Of a stretch of DNA of 64,000 nucleotides, positions 36,601-45,867 are shown piece after piece; the first letter of the stretch is position 1, and the number at the start of each line of letters is the position of its first letter. The position numbers were made by a program, and so were the translations under genes. The DNA comes from Salvelinus alpinus (taxonomy: Eukaryota; Chordata; Actinopteri; Salmoniformes; Salmonidae), in NCBI RefSeq assembly GCF_045679555.1, contig NC_092091.1, positions 88,089,057-88,153,056 on the forward strand, in the 5' to 3' direction. Below the pieces are notes generated by a model that had not been told where the DNA came from, searched no databases, and worked only from the letters and a program-made list of their open reading frames with translations.

Positions 36601-39600
36601 CACACACCCTCACTCCTCTCATGTTCTGTCAGGTCACACACCCTCACTCCTCATGTTTTGTCAGGTCACATACCCTCACTCCTCATGTTCTGTCAGGTCA
36701 CACACCCTCACTCCTCATGTTTTGTCAGGTCACACACCCTCACTCCTCATGTTCTGTCAGGTCACACACCCTCACTCCTCATGTTCTGTCAGGTCACACA
36801 CCCTCACTCCTCTCATGTTCTGTCAGGTCACACACCCTCACTCCTCATGTTCTGTCAGGTCACACACCCTCACTCCTCATGTTCTGTCAGGTCACACACC
36901 CTCACTCCTCTCATGTTCTGTCAGGTCACACACCCTCACTCCTCATGTTTTGTCAGGTCACACACCCTCACTCCTCATGTTCTGTCAGGTCACACACCCT
37001 CACTCCTCTCATGTTCTGTCAGGTCACACACCCTCACTCCTCTCATGTTCTGTCAGGTCACACACCCTCACTCCTCATGTTCTGTCAGGTCACACACCCT
37101 CACTCCTCATGTTCTGTCAGGTCAATTTTGCAATTTTGAATCTCTAGGAAATTGTAGGACATTTACTGAGACAAAAGCAGTGAGGAAGTGAGTGTTGTAA
37201 TCTGGCCCAGATTATGCATACCAACCAGACTAATCTCCTAATCTGGAGTCATGTGAATGTAGATTATACTACTGATTCCTTCGTCCAGACCTTCAGAACC
37301 CTGTTGTTCATTGTGTGTTAGTTATAATTCCTTCCAAAGCCCAGAGAAATCACTAGCCAGCACTACTTCTAACAGGTCCAACCAAAACCACTGTTACAGA
37401 TGGTTCCCACTATCCAGAGTGGTACAGTCTGGGGTGTGTTACTGTCAATTTCCCTGCCCCAGATCAGTCTCTGGTTAGTTACTGTCAGTTTCCCTGCCCC
37501 AGATCAATCTCTGGTTAGTTACTGTCAGTTTCCCTGCCCCAGATCAGTCTCGGGTTAGTTACTGTCAGTTTCCCTGCCCCAGATCAGTCTGGGGTGTGTT
37601 ACTGTCAGTTTCCCTGCCCCAGATCAGTCTCTGGTTAGTTACTGTCAGTTTCCCTGCCCCAGATCAGTCTCTGGTTAGTTACTGTCAGTTTCCCTGCCCC
37701 AGATCAATCTCTGGTTAGTTACTGTCAGTTTCCCTGCCCCAGATCAGTCTCGGGTTAGTTACTGTCAGTTTCCCTGCCCCAGATCAGTCTTGGGTTAGTT
37801 ACTGTCCGTTTCCCTGCCCCAGATCAGTCTTGGGTTAGTTACTGTCAGTTTCCCTTCCCCAGATCAGTCTGGTTTAGTTTATATCAGTTTCCCTGCCCCA
37901 GATCAGTCTGGGGTTAGTTACTGTCAGTTTCCCTGCCCCAGATCAGTCTCTGGTTAGTTACTGTCAGTTTCCCTGCCCCAGATCAGTCTCTGGTTAGTTA
38001 CTGTCAGTTTCCCTGCCCCAGATCAGTCTCTGGTTAGTTACTGTCAGTTTCCCTGCCCCAGATCAGTCTCTGGTTAGTTACTGTCAGTTTCCCTGCCCCA
38101 GATCAGTCTCTGATTAGTTACTGTCAGTTTCCCTGCCCCAGATCAGTCTCTGGTTAGTTACTGTCAGTTTCCCTGCCCCAGATCAGTCTCTGGTTAGTTA
38201 CTGTCAGTTTCCCTGCCTCAGATCAGTCTCTGGTTAGTTACTGTCAGTTTCCCTGCCCCAGATCAGTCTCTGATTAGTTACTGTCAGTTTCCCTGCCCCA
38301 GATCAGTCTCTGGTTAGTTACTGTTAGTTTCCCTGCCCCAGATCAGTCTCTGGTTAGTTACTGTTAGTTTCCCTGCCCCAGATCAGTCTCTGGTTAGTTA
38401 CTGTCAGTTTCCCTGCCCCAGATCAGTCTCTGGTTAGTTACCTGTCAGTTTCCCTGTCCCAGATCAGTCTGGGGTGAGTTACTGTCAGTTTCCCTGCCCC
38501 AGATCAGTCTGGGGTTAGTTACTGTCAGTTTCCCTGCCCCAGATCAGTGTCTGGTTAGTTACTGTCAGTTTCCCTGCCCCAGATCAGTCTATGGTTAGTT
38601 ACTGTCAGTTTCCCTGCCCCAGATCAGTCTCTGGTTAGTTACTGTCAGTTTCCCTGCCCCAGATCAGTCTCTGGTTAGTTACTGTCAGTTTCCCTGTCCC
38701 AGATCAGTCTTGGGTTAGTTACTGTCAGTTTCCCTGCCCCAGATCAGTCTTGGGTTAGTTACTGTCAGTTTCCCTGCCCCAGATCAGTCTGGGGTGTGTT
38801 ACTGTCAGTTTCCCTGACTCAGATTTAGCCTAGTGCTGTACTAGAAAAGCCAGCTCAGTCTCCATAGCAGAGGGTTAGTAAAAAGGGTTAGTCATCACTG
38901 TTACAGATGGTTCCCAGAGGGTCGTAGTGTTTACAAGGTGTTAGTACATATCATGCTCACTGTTACAGATGGTTCCCAGAGTGTCGTAGTGTTTACAAGG
39001 TGTTAGGACATATCCTGCTCACTGTTACAGATGGTTCCCAGAGTGTCGTAGTGTTTACAAGGTGTTAGGACATATCCTGCTCACTGTTACAGATGGTTCC
39101 CAGAGTGTCGTAGTGTTTACAAGGTGTTAGAACATATCCTGCTCACTGTTACAGATGGTTCCCAGAGGGTCGTAGTGTTTACAAGGTGTTAGGACATATC
39201 CTGCTCACTGTTACAGATGGTTCCCAGAGTGTCGTAGTGTTTACAAGGTGTTAGGACATATCCTGCTCACTGTTACAGATGGTTCCCAGAGTGTCGTAGT
39301 GTTTACAAGGTGTTAGGACATATCCTGCTCACTGTTACAGATGGTTCCCAGAGTGTCGTAGTGTTTACAAGGTGTTAGAACATATCCTGCTCACTGTTAC
39401 AGATGGTTCCCAGAGGGTCGTAGTGTTTACAAGGTGTTAGGACATATCCTGCTCACTGTTACAGATGGTTCCCAGAGTGTCGTAGTGTTTACAAGGTGTT
39501 AGGACATATCCTGCTCACTGTTACAGATGGTTCCCAGAGTGTCGTAGTGTTTACAAGGTGTTAGGACATATCCTGCTCACTGTTACAGATGGTTCCCAGA

Positions 39601-40405
39601 GTGTCGTAGTCCTCCACACTCTCACAGATCACCCTCCACTGGGAGAAGACAGAGTTGGGGCTGAGGCTGTTCATATCGAAGGCAGACCTGGCTCCTAGGA
39701 GGTCGTCAGTACACACGTCACACTCACTGCCGCCGATGGCAAAGTTCCAGTAGGGGAGGGCAAAGGTGGCATCACCCAGCATGTCCTGGAGAGATGAGAG
39801 ATGGGAGATGAATGGATGGAGAGATGAATGGATGGATGGATGGATGGGGAGATGGATGGATGGATGGATGGAGAGATGGATGGATGGGGAGATGGAGAGT
39901 GGATGGATGGGGAGATGGAGAGATGGATGGATGGAGAGATGGAGAGATGGATGGATGGGGAGATGGAGGGATGGAGAGTTGGATGGAGGGATGGGGGGAT
40001 GGGGAAATGGATGGATGGAGAGATGGATGGATGGGTCGATGGGTGGATGGGGAGATGAATGGATGGAGAGATGGATGGATGGAGAGATGGATGGATGGGG
40101 AGATGGAGGGATGGGGAAATGGATGGATGGATGGATGGGTCGATGGGGAGATGGATGGATGGAGAGATGAATGGATGGAGAAATGGAGAGATGGATGGAT
40201 GGAGAGATGGATGGATGGGGAGATGGAGGGATGGAGAGATGGATGGGGAGATGGAGGGATGGGGAGATGGAGAGATGGAGGGATGGAGGGGGAAGACATA
40301 TATGGTAAGGATCAATATTACAGTTTATAACCCCTGCTTGGCTGAATACTCAATTCTGATTGGTCGAGAGAGGGTTTGACAATGGTTGAATATATGGTAA
40401 TATTG

Positions 40406-40461
<56 letters not shown>

Positions 40462-43247
40462 TCTCTATCTCACATACACTCTCTATTTTCTCTCTCACAC
40501 ACATACACTCTGTAACCCCTTCTCTCACTCACCTGCATATCTCTCTCCAGCTGCAGCAGGTGGAACCTGTGCCAGGTGACGAATCCCGGGCCTTCGTGAG
40601 AAAAGTCCACGCCCCCAAAGCTAGCCTGCCCCGCCCCCATGTAGGTCTTGCTGACAGAGTAGTAGTGTGTCCACACAAAGTAGTTATAGATGGAGATGTT
40701 GTCAAACTGAGGGGTGTTACCGTCCGGACCATACACTTCCTGGTAACTGTAGAGAGATGACGATTTACCAATGGCAATGTGGCAAAGTGGAGTTTAATGC
40801 ACAACCAAGCTCCCATCCAAATCTCTAACTCTAGCCTCTAATTCTATAACCTCTAGCCTCCAAAACTCTAACTCTAGCCTCCAATTCTCTAACCTCTAGC
40901 CTCCAAATCTCTACTTCTAGCCTCCAAATCTCTAACCTCTAGCCTCCAAATCTCTAACCTCTAGCCTCCAATTCTCTAACCTCTAGCCTCCAAATCTCTA
41001 ACTCTAGCCTCCAATTCTCTAACTCTAGCCTCCAATTCTCTAACCTCTAGCCTCCAAATCTCTACTTCTAGCCTCCAAATCTCTAACCTCTAGCCTCCAA
41101 ATCTCTAACCTCTAGCCTCCAATTCTCTAACCTCTAGCCTCCAAATCTCTAACTCTAGCCTCCAATTCTCTAACTCTAGCCTCCAATTCTCTAACTCTAG
41201 CCTCCAATTCTCTAACCTCTAGCCTCCAAATCTCTAACCTCTAGCCTCCAATTCTCTAACCTCTAGCCTTCAATTCTCTAACCTCTAGCCTCCAATTCTA
41301 TAACCTCTAGCCTCCAATTCTCTAACCTCTAGCCTCAATTCTATAACCTCTAGCCTCCAATTCTCTAACCTCTAGCCTTCAATTCTATAACCTCTAGCCC
41401 TCAAATCTCTAATCTCTAGCCTCCAAATCTCTAACCTCTAGCCTCCAATTCTCTAACCTCTAGCCTTCAATTCTATAACCTCTAGCCTCCAATTCTCTAA
41501 TCTCTAGCCTTCAATTCTATAACCTCTAGCCTCCAATTCTCTAACCTCTAGCCTCCAATTCTCTAACCGCTAGCCTCCAATTCTCTAACCTCTAGCCTCC
41601 AATCTCTAGCCTCCAATTCTCTAATCTCTAGCCTCCAATCTCTAGCCTCCAATTCTATAACCTCTAGCCTCCAATTCTCTAACCTCTAGCCTCCAATTCT
41701 CTAACCTCTAGCCTCCAAATAACCTCTAGCCTCCAATTCTATAACCTCTAGCCTCCAATTCTCTAACCTCTAGCCTTCAATTCTATAACCTCTAGCCTTC
41801 AAATCTCTAATCTCTAGCCTCCAAATCTCTTACCTCTAGCCTCCATATCTCTAACCTCTAGCCTCCAATTCTCCAACCTCTAGCCTTCAATTCTCTTATC
41901 TCTAGCCTCCAAAGCTCTCCAATTCTATAACCTCCAATTCTCTTACCTCTAGCCTCCAATCTCTAGCCTCCAAATCTCTTACCTCTAGACTCCAATTCTA
42001 TAACCTCTAGCCTCCAATCTCTAGCCTCCAATTCTCTTACCTCTAGCCTCCAAATCTCTAATCTCTAGAATCCAAATATCTAACCTCTAGCCTCTAATCC
42101 TCTAATCTCTAGCCTCCAAATCTCTAACGAATGAGATTATATGATATTTAAACAGATGAATGGTGATGAAGTATCAGTTATTTGGTTCCGATGCACAATC
42201 AGATCGAAGCAGATCGACCTCCGCTCATTAAGATCACAGCACCGTCAAACGGGTTACCGTCGTGTGCAGATGACCAGGTCAGGGTGGACGGTCCTCTTGG
42301 CCTGGTCCAGAGAGTTCACAAACACCTGCTTCTCTGCTGAACTCATCTGCATCACATTCCTCCTGACTGGAGAGAGGGAGGGAGGGAAGCAGGAAGGATG
42401 GAGGGAGGGAAGGGAAGCATGGAGGGAGGGAGGGAAGCATGGGGGAGGGAGGGAAGCAGGGAGGATGGGGGAGGGAAGCATGGAGGGAGGGAGGGAGGAT
42501 GGCGGGAGGGAGGGAAGCATTGAGGGGGGAGGGATGCAGGGAGGGTGGTGGGATGAGGGAGGATGAAGGGAGGAAGGGAAGCATGGGGGAGGGAGGGAAG
42601 CAGGGAGGATGGATGGAGGGAAACAGGGAGGATGGAGGGAAGCATGGGGGAGGGAGGGAGGGAGGGAGAAGAAAGGGTGAGGGAAACAGGGAAGGGAAGA
42701 GGGAGGAAGGGAGAGATGCATCAAATATTGTACATTAGAAACTAGATGGTCTCTGATAAAGAAATACATGGATGTATGAAGAAAACCTAGAATAAATATA
42801 TTTATTATCTATTTTTTTAAAGGAAGTAGGAAAGAGAGGAAAGAGACTATATCCAATCAGATAAATAAATACACCTCCCTCTCTCTTACCCACAGATATC
42901 CTCTGATCACAGTTAGGTCCGGTGAGTCCATGTCTGCACCAGCCACAGTTATACCCCGCAAAGTTCCCGTTACACCGGCACGTCCGGTTAAAGAACCTTA
43001 ACGGCCAGCGCTCCCGGTCGTCCCGGCCATCATGTGGGTACTGGGGGCCGTGGCGGTGGCTGTCGGCAGCTACGGACACACACTGACCCCTCCCTGTGGC
43101 AGAACCACACTCGTCACCCAGGGCTCCAGCGGGAGAGGGGCAGCACTGGCCGCTGCGTAGCCCCACTGAGGTGACACATTCTCTGGGAAACTGTGCCAGG
43201 GTCCATGGGGTCAGGGCCAGCACCACCAGGAGACCCAGCCAACACAT
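24416..43247 (-). CDS. tyrp1: tyrosinase-related protein 1 (seven coding exons)
   Basis: TYRP1 is a type I membrane glycoprotein of melanosomes that acts in eumelanin synthesis. Coding exons on the - strand are 43247-42890, 42366-42258, 40746-40533, 39785-39581, 27481-27314, 26418-26239, 26117-25971 and 24621-24416; the last carries the tail, and phases agree at every junction. Counting that last block this is eight coding segments, 528 residues against 537 in human. Residues 1-18 look like a signal peptide; a Cys-rich region follows to about 115. Copper-site histidines are H183, H206, H215 and H368, H372, H395, with N-glycosylation motifs at N87, N172 and N376. A membrane segment spans about 469-492, then an E-x4-LL sorting motif and SQSVV. 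The ending NQSVV/SQSVV separates it from tyrosinase and DCT. The gene looks intact although its introns are mostly minisatellite. Confidence 0.95.
24775..25852 (-). repeat. 37-bp minisatellite in a tyrp1 intron
   Basis: About 29 copies of a 37-bp unit (agtagtgcactatataggga, then atagggccctggtctaa). Variants (gttcac, cactagtag, ctctgg) appear in clusters. The unit itself is a known type of salmonid dispersed sequence (also at 23290, 24350, 27720 and 57090), so the array grew from one such copy. Confidence 0.95.
25971..26117 (-). CDS. tyrp1: tyrp1 coding exon 7
   Basis: Acceptor tcccccag, then GT completing Gly, 48 codons from [20 protein letters not shown] to GYAYEVTWP, and donor A|GTGAGT. 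It matches the membrane-proximal part of the TYRP1 lumenal domain. A second donor-like copy (cacagtgagtcatacacaga) lies about 70 bp downstream. Confidence 0.93.
26239..26418 (-). CDS. tyrp1: tyrp1 coding exon 6 (second copper site)
   Basis: Acceptor tccctccag. The 59 full codons include [20 protein letters not shown] and [16 protein letters not shown], holding three copper-site histidines and one N-glycosylation site. The donor is GTATAG, weaker than the others in this gene. Confidence 0.94.
26419..26520 (-). repeat. purine-rich tract at the exon 6 acceptor
   Basis: A GA-rich run on the + strand (CT-rich on the coding strand) forms an enlarged pyrimidine tract directly upstream of tyrp1 exon 6. 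It has irregular 5-10-bp repeats (gaggagagag). Confidence 0.8.
26689..27320 (-). repeat. 26-bp array copied from the tyrp1 exon 5 donor
   Basis: About 24 copies of a 26-bp unit. On the coding strand each unit is TTCAGGAACACCGTAGAGG joined to GTGAGGA, identical to the last 19 bases of exon 5 plus the first seven bases of its intron. The array starts directly at that donor and runs downstream, so it consists of decoy copies of the real 5' splice site. Variants include tactg for tacgg, and gagtcc for gaatcc in a cluster. Confidence 0.97.
27314..27481 (-). CDS. tyrp1: tyrp1 coding exon 5
   Basis: Taken from the acceptor cttatag|ATTCAG, giving [40 protein letters not shown] and ESFRNTVE before donor G|GTGAGG. 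The next AG six bases on would also keep frame with two residues fewer; the first fits the length of human TYRP1. Both edges of this exon are duplicated in adjacent tandem repeats. Confidence 0.92.
27471..27612 (-). repeat. about 42-bp repeat copied from the tyrp1 exon 5 acceptor
   Basis: Four copies (one of them the real junction) of a unit of 37-44 bp containing aggtctctgaatctatag then gggtcataggttaggggt. On the coding strand each copy reads ...ctatag|ATTCAGAGACC, the acceptor plus first 11 exon bases. The three extra copies lie upstream of the real acceptor, inside the intron. Confidence 0.92.
27715..30552 (-). repeat. 53/55-bp minisatellite in the large tyrp1 intron
   Basis: About 53 copies of a unit containing agtagtgcactaagtagtgc, then actata(tac)tatgtaatga, gcttctgttgacaaca. 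Two main length forms (with or without ta) and rare shortened copies occur. Within the unit, agtagtgcact and aagtagtgcacta repeat, and the sequence is close to the dispersed 'agtagtgcactatatag' family. Runs of one length form alternate, showing block copying. Confidence 0.96.
30585..30812. mobile_element. inverted-repeat (MITE-like) element
   Basis: Ends gtctgaaaactagcc and tagttatgctttcagac are imperfect inverted repeats, and internal ccttgattccttaatcattc pairs with aggaatcaaatcaagg. This gives a non-coding palindromic element of about 220 bp. The family name is not known to me. Confidence 0.6.
30813..31089. other. unique spacer in the tyrp1 intron
   Basis: Contains a short alternating purine-pyrimidine stretch (cacgcacacgcgcgcgtga) at about 30860. 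No exon is supported here. Confidence 0.5.
31090..37115 (-). repeat. 6-kb minisatellite of 32/34-bp units
   Basis: About 182 copies of tcacacaccctcactcctca tgttctgtcagg, with a ctct form two bases longer, and variants ctgtcac for cctcac and tggcagg near the left end. It is the longest array in the window and lies inside a tyrp1 intron. No + strand frame contains a stop over most of it, because the unit is stop-free in all three frames. The ggcagg variant is confined to the first 0.6 kb, and mixed 32/34 patterns recur as blocks. Confidence 0.97.
37116..37430. other. unique spacer in the tyrp1 intron
   Basis: No exon seen. It holds one isolated copy of gttacagatggttccca (about 37393), the tyrp1 exon 4 donor sequence in antisense that also forms the array at 38890-39600. 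Confidence 0.5.
37431..38825 (-). repeat. 40-bp minisatellite
   Basis: About 35 copies of a 40-bp unit (actgtcagtttccctgcccc agatcagtctctggttagtt). Variants ggggtgtg, tgggttag and cgggttag appear in clusters, and one insertion or deletion shifts the register near 37870 and 38440. Confidence 0.96.
38890..39600 (-). repeat. 62-bp array copied from the tyrp1 exon 4 donor
   Basis: Eleven complete extra copies of a 62-bp unit downstream of exon 4. On the coding strand each copy holds actacgacactctgggaacc, then atctgtaaca|gtgagc, which is the end of exon 4 (codons for [10 protein letters not shown]) and its donor, then intron sequence aggatatgtcctaacacctt. Copies differ at single bases (gggtcg/gtgtcg, aaca/gaca), and the variant order repeats every four units. 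Confidence 0.97.
39581..39785 (-). CDS. tyrp1: tyrp1 coding exon 4
   Basis: Acceptor catctctccag, 68 codons from [16 protein letters not shown] through [12 protein letters not shown] and [11 protein letters not shown] to [10 protein letters not shown], donor A|GTGAGC. It is the segment between the two copper sites. One flank is a (gatg)n-type array running up to the pyrimidine tract and the other is an array of its own donor. Confidence 0.95.
39786..40292 (-). repeat. (GATG)n-rich array at the exon 4 acceptor
   Basis: Irregular gatggatggatggagagatg and gatggggagatgg modules. On the coding strand it is catccatccatctctcc, ending in the real acceptor catctctccag, so the 3' splice-site pyrimidine tract merges into the array. 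Confidence 0.95.
40408..40460. repeat. (CA)n microsatellite
   Basis: An uninterrupted run of about 25 CA dinucleotides in the tyrp1 intron just downstream of exon 3. Confidence 0.97.
40533..40746 (-). CDS. tyrp1: tyrp1 coding exon 3 (first copper site)
   Basis: Acceptor ctctctacag. One base completes Arg, then 71 codons from [20 protein letters not shown] through [19 protein letters not shown] and [15 protein letters not shown]; donor GTGAGT in phase 0. The three histidines of the first copper site are all present. Confidence 0.95.
40825..42128 (-). repeat. about 21-bp minisatellite in a tyrp1 intron
   Basis: About 60 copies of ctctagcctccaattctctaac with caaat/caatt alternation and many small deletions, so the unit varies from about 12 to 22 bp. 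It is more diverged than the other arrays, especially after 41590, suggesting greater age. Confidence 0.95.
42258..42366 (-). CDS. tyrp1: tyrp1 coding exon 2
   Basis: Acceptor ctctctccag. TC completes Val, then 35 codons from [15 protein letters not shown] to [14 protein letters not shown], with donor CG|GTAACC. It is short but matches the family in length and phase. Confidence 0.93.
42367..42712 (-). repeat. purine-rich minisatellite at the exon 2 acceptor
   Basis: About 18 irregular modules of ggagggagggaagcatgg type. On the coding strand it is a CT-rich tract (cttccctccctcc) that runs directly into the acceptor of tyrp1 exon 2, as at exons 4 and 6. Confidence 0.93.
42890..43247 (-). CDS. 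tyrp1: tyrp1 coding exon 1 (start codon)
   Basis: The ATG lies two bases inside an acceptor (ccatctccag|T ATG), so a non-coding first exon must lie upstream, as in other vertebrate TYRP1 genes. It encodes a hydrophobic leader ([18 protein letters not shown]), then [26 protein letters not shown] and [19 protein letters not shown]. It ends at GTG G|GTAAGA. The cysteine spacing is typical of the family. Confidence 0.94.
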
Positions 43248-43314
43248 ACTGGAGATGGAGGACAGAGAAAAAGGGAGTCTTTATTAGTTTTTGAAAGAAA
43301 GACAGTTTTTTATT

Positions 43315-43480
43315 CATTTGTGTGTGTGTGTAATGTTAACTGTTAATTCGTGACTGTTGATTTAACTTGTTTTGGCAATGTAAACATATGTTTTCAATGC
43401 CAATAAAGGTCCTTTGAATTTAAATTGAATTGAGAGAGAGAGAAAGTGGCATAGCAGAGGAGAGAGAGAGAGAGAGATCG
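43315..43480 (+). mobile_element. non-LTR retrotransposon 3' tail, copy 1
   Basis: Sequence ending ggcaatgtaaacatatgttt, tcaatgccaataaaggtcc, tttgaatttaaattgaattg and then (ga)n. It matches the 3' end of the larger element at 43786-45150 and is a 5'-truncated insertion. Confidence 0.7.
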
Positions 43481-43489
43481 AGATCATTA

Positions 43490-43740
43490 TAACACTGTAT
43501 ATATATGTAATATGACATTTGAAATGTCTTTATTCTTTTGGAACTTCTGTGAGTGTAATGTTTACGCTAAATTTGTATTGTTTATTTCACTTTTGTTTAT
43601 TATACTCTTAAATTTCTTTAAAATAAATAAATAAAGCCCTTGAATTGAGAGAGAGAGAGAGAGGGGGAGGGAGAGAGAGGAGAGCAGAGAGAGAGGGGGA
43701 GGGAGAGAGAGAGAGAGAGAGAGAGAGGAGAACGTCAACA
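43490..43740 (+). mobile_element. non-LTR retrotransposon 3' tail, copy 2
   Basis: A second copy of the same 3' end (gacatttgaaatgtctttat, tcttttggaacttctgtgag, aaataaagcccttgaattg) followed by about 90 bp of (ga)n. It lies head-to-tail with copies 1 and 3. Confidence 0.75.
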
Positions 43741-43759
43741 GCAGACTTGTACATTTCCT

Positions 43760-45150
43760 CAGTGAAAACAATGTACTGAGCAAATGTCAAATTGGCTTTT
43801 TACCAAATTATTGTACAACAGACCACGTATTCACCCTGCACACCCTAATTGACAAACAAACAAATCGAAACAAAGGCAAGTCTTCTCAGCCTTCGACTCA
43901 ATTTGGCATGAGGGTCTGCTTTACAAATTGATGGATAGTGGTGTTGAAGGAAAAACATACGACATTATAAAATGCATGTACACAAACAAGTGTTTTTTGG
44001 GGGGGGGACCTAGCTAAAAATACTTGAATCAGTCATAGAGCCCATTGCCCTTTATGGTTGTGAGGTCTGGGGTCCGCTCACCAACCAAGAATTCACTAAA
44101 TGGGAAAAACACCAAATTGAGACTCTGCATGCAGAATTCTGCAAAAATATCCTCAGTGTACAACGTAGAACACCAAATAATTAATGCAGAGCAGAATTAG
44201 GCCGATACCCGCTAATTATCAAAATCCAGAAAAGAGACGTTAAATTCTACAACCACCTAAAAGGAAGCGATTCCCAAACCTTCCATAACAAAGCCATCAC
44301 CTACAGAGAGATGAACCTGGAGAAGAGTCCCCTAAGCAAGCTGGTCCTGGGGCTCTGTTCACAAACACAAACACACCCCACAGAGCCCCAGGACAGCAAC
44401 ACAATTAGACCCAACCAAATCATGAGAAAACAAAAAGATAATTACTTGACACATTGGAAAGAATTTACGAAAAAACAGGGGGAAACTAGAATGTTATTTG
44501 GCCCTAAACAGAGAGTACACAGTGGCAGAATACCTGACCACTGTGACTGACCCAAACTTATGGAAAGCTTTGACTATGTACAGACTCAGTGAGCATAGCC
44601 TTGCTATTGAGAAAGGCCGCTGTAGGCAGACTTGGCTCTCAAGAGAAGACAGGCTATGTGCACACTGCCCACAAAATGAGGTGGAAACTGAGCTGCACTT
44701 CCTAACCTCCTGCCCAATGTATGACCATATTAGAGAGACATATTTCCCTCAGATTACACAGATCCACAAAGAATTTGAAAACAAATCCAATTTTGATAAA
44801 CTCCCATATCTACTCGGAGAAATTCCACAGTGTGACATCACAGCAGCAAGATGTGTGACCTGTTGCCACAAGAAAAGGGCAACCAGTGAAGAACAAACAC
44901 CATTGTAAATACAACCCATATTTATATATTATTTTCCCTTTTGTACTTTAACCATTTGCACATCGTTACAACACTGTATATATACATAATATGACATTTG
45001 TGATGTCTTTATTCTTTTGAAACTTCTGTGAGTGTAATGTTTACTGTTAATTTTTAATGTTTGTTTCACTTATGTATATTATCTACTTCACTTGCTTTGG
45101 CAATGTTAACATATGTTTCCCATGGCAATAAAGCCCCTTGAATTGAATTG
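43760..45150 (+). mobile_element. degenerate non-LTR retrotransposon (LINE) 3' half
   Basis: The + strand holds a short reverse-transcriptase piece (FDSIWHEGLLYKLMDSGVEG, KTYDIIKCMYTN), then an internal deletion near 44000, then scrambled frames. An open C-terminal segment at 44498-44908 includes RLCAHCPQNEVETELHFLTS and CPMYDHIRETYF, the Cys/His motif found at the C-terminus of several non-LTR elements. The 3' tail has aataaagcccc and (ttgaa)n and merges into (ga)n. It is dead: the RT core is missing and there are several frame breaks. Confidence 0.8.
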
Positions 45151-45258
45151 AGAGAGAGAGAGACAGAGAGAGAGAGACACAGAGAGAGAGAGAGAGACAC
45201 AGAGAGAGAGACAGAGAGAGAGAGAGAAAGAGACACAGAGAGAGAGAGAAAGAGACAC

Positions 45259-45292
<34 letters not shown>

Positions 45293-45380
45293 AAATAGAC
45301 ACAGAGAGAGAGAGAGAGAAAGATACACAGAGAAAGACAGAGAGAGAGAGAGAGAGAGAAAGAGACACAGAGAGAGAAAG
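45147..45380 (+). repeat. (GA)n-derived array with gacacagagaga units
   Basis: A purine-rich tract directly continuing the LINE tail, with 12-30-bp substructure (agagacacagagagagagag). The array appears to have grown from the microsatellite tail of the retrotransposon. Confidence 0.9.
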
Positions 45381-45867
45381 ATGTAGTTAGAGAGTTGAAA
45401 CAAAGGCTGGTCCATTGAGTGCCAAGCCCAGCTCAGCCTAGACTCCACATCAGATATCAGATCACACAAAGGATTGGAGATGTTGTCTTGTACAAATGTA
45501 TGCCAGCTCCAGCAAATCTCTTTTATCTCTGAAATCAACCATTCCCTTTGTTATAATTCCCTTTATGATTCCCAATAATTCCCTTTCCCTCCGAATAACT
45601 TATCGAGCCAAAGAAAACAAACAAGTTCTACTTTCTAAACAAATATCAAAAGTGTTCTAGGATTTGCAAGGACCCTGTTTACATGCCCCCCCCCCAAAAA
45701 AAAACAACCACATAAAATCCCTCCTTGATCACGTTTAAAAGCAACAAGATAACAGAGAGGATTAGACAGATTGACAGCTGTGTCTGGATTCTGTGGGTGG
45801 TGGTGCGACACTCAAATCTCTCCTCCAACTAAGAACGGCAAATCGTATGTGAGCTTGGTTCTGCAAC
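45381..45867. other. unique spacer upstream of tyrp1
   Basis: No gene recognised. It contains a C-run and A-run (ccccccccccaaaaaaaaa) near 45690. Confidence 0.5.

Noticed and set aside
31116-37191. Open frames of about 2000 codons on the + strand
   Set aside because: They are translations of a 32/34-bp repeat without stops in any frame, overlap each other in all frames, lie inside a tyrp1 intron, and show no codon-type variation.
44498-44908. Stand-alone zinc-finger gene
   Set aside because: The Cys/His motif and surroundings match the C-terminus of a non-LTR retrotransposon, with RT remnants upstream and a LINE-type tail.
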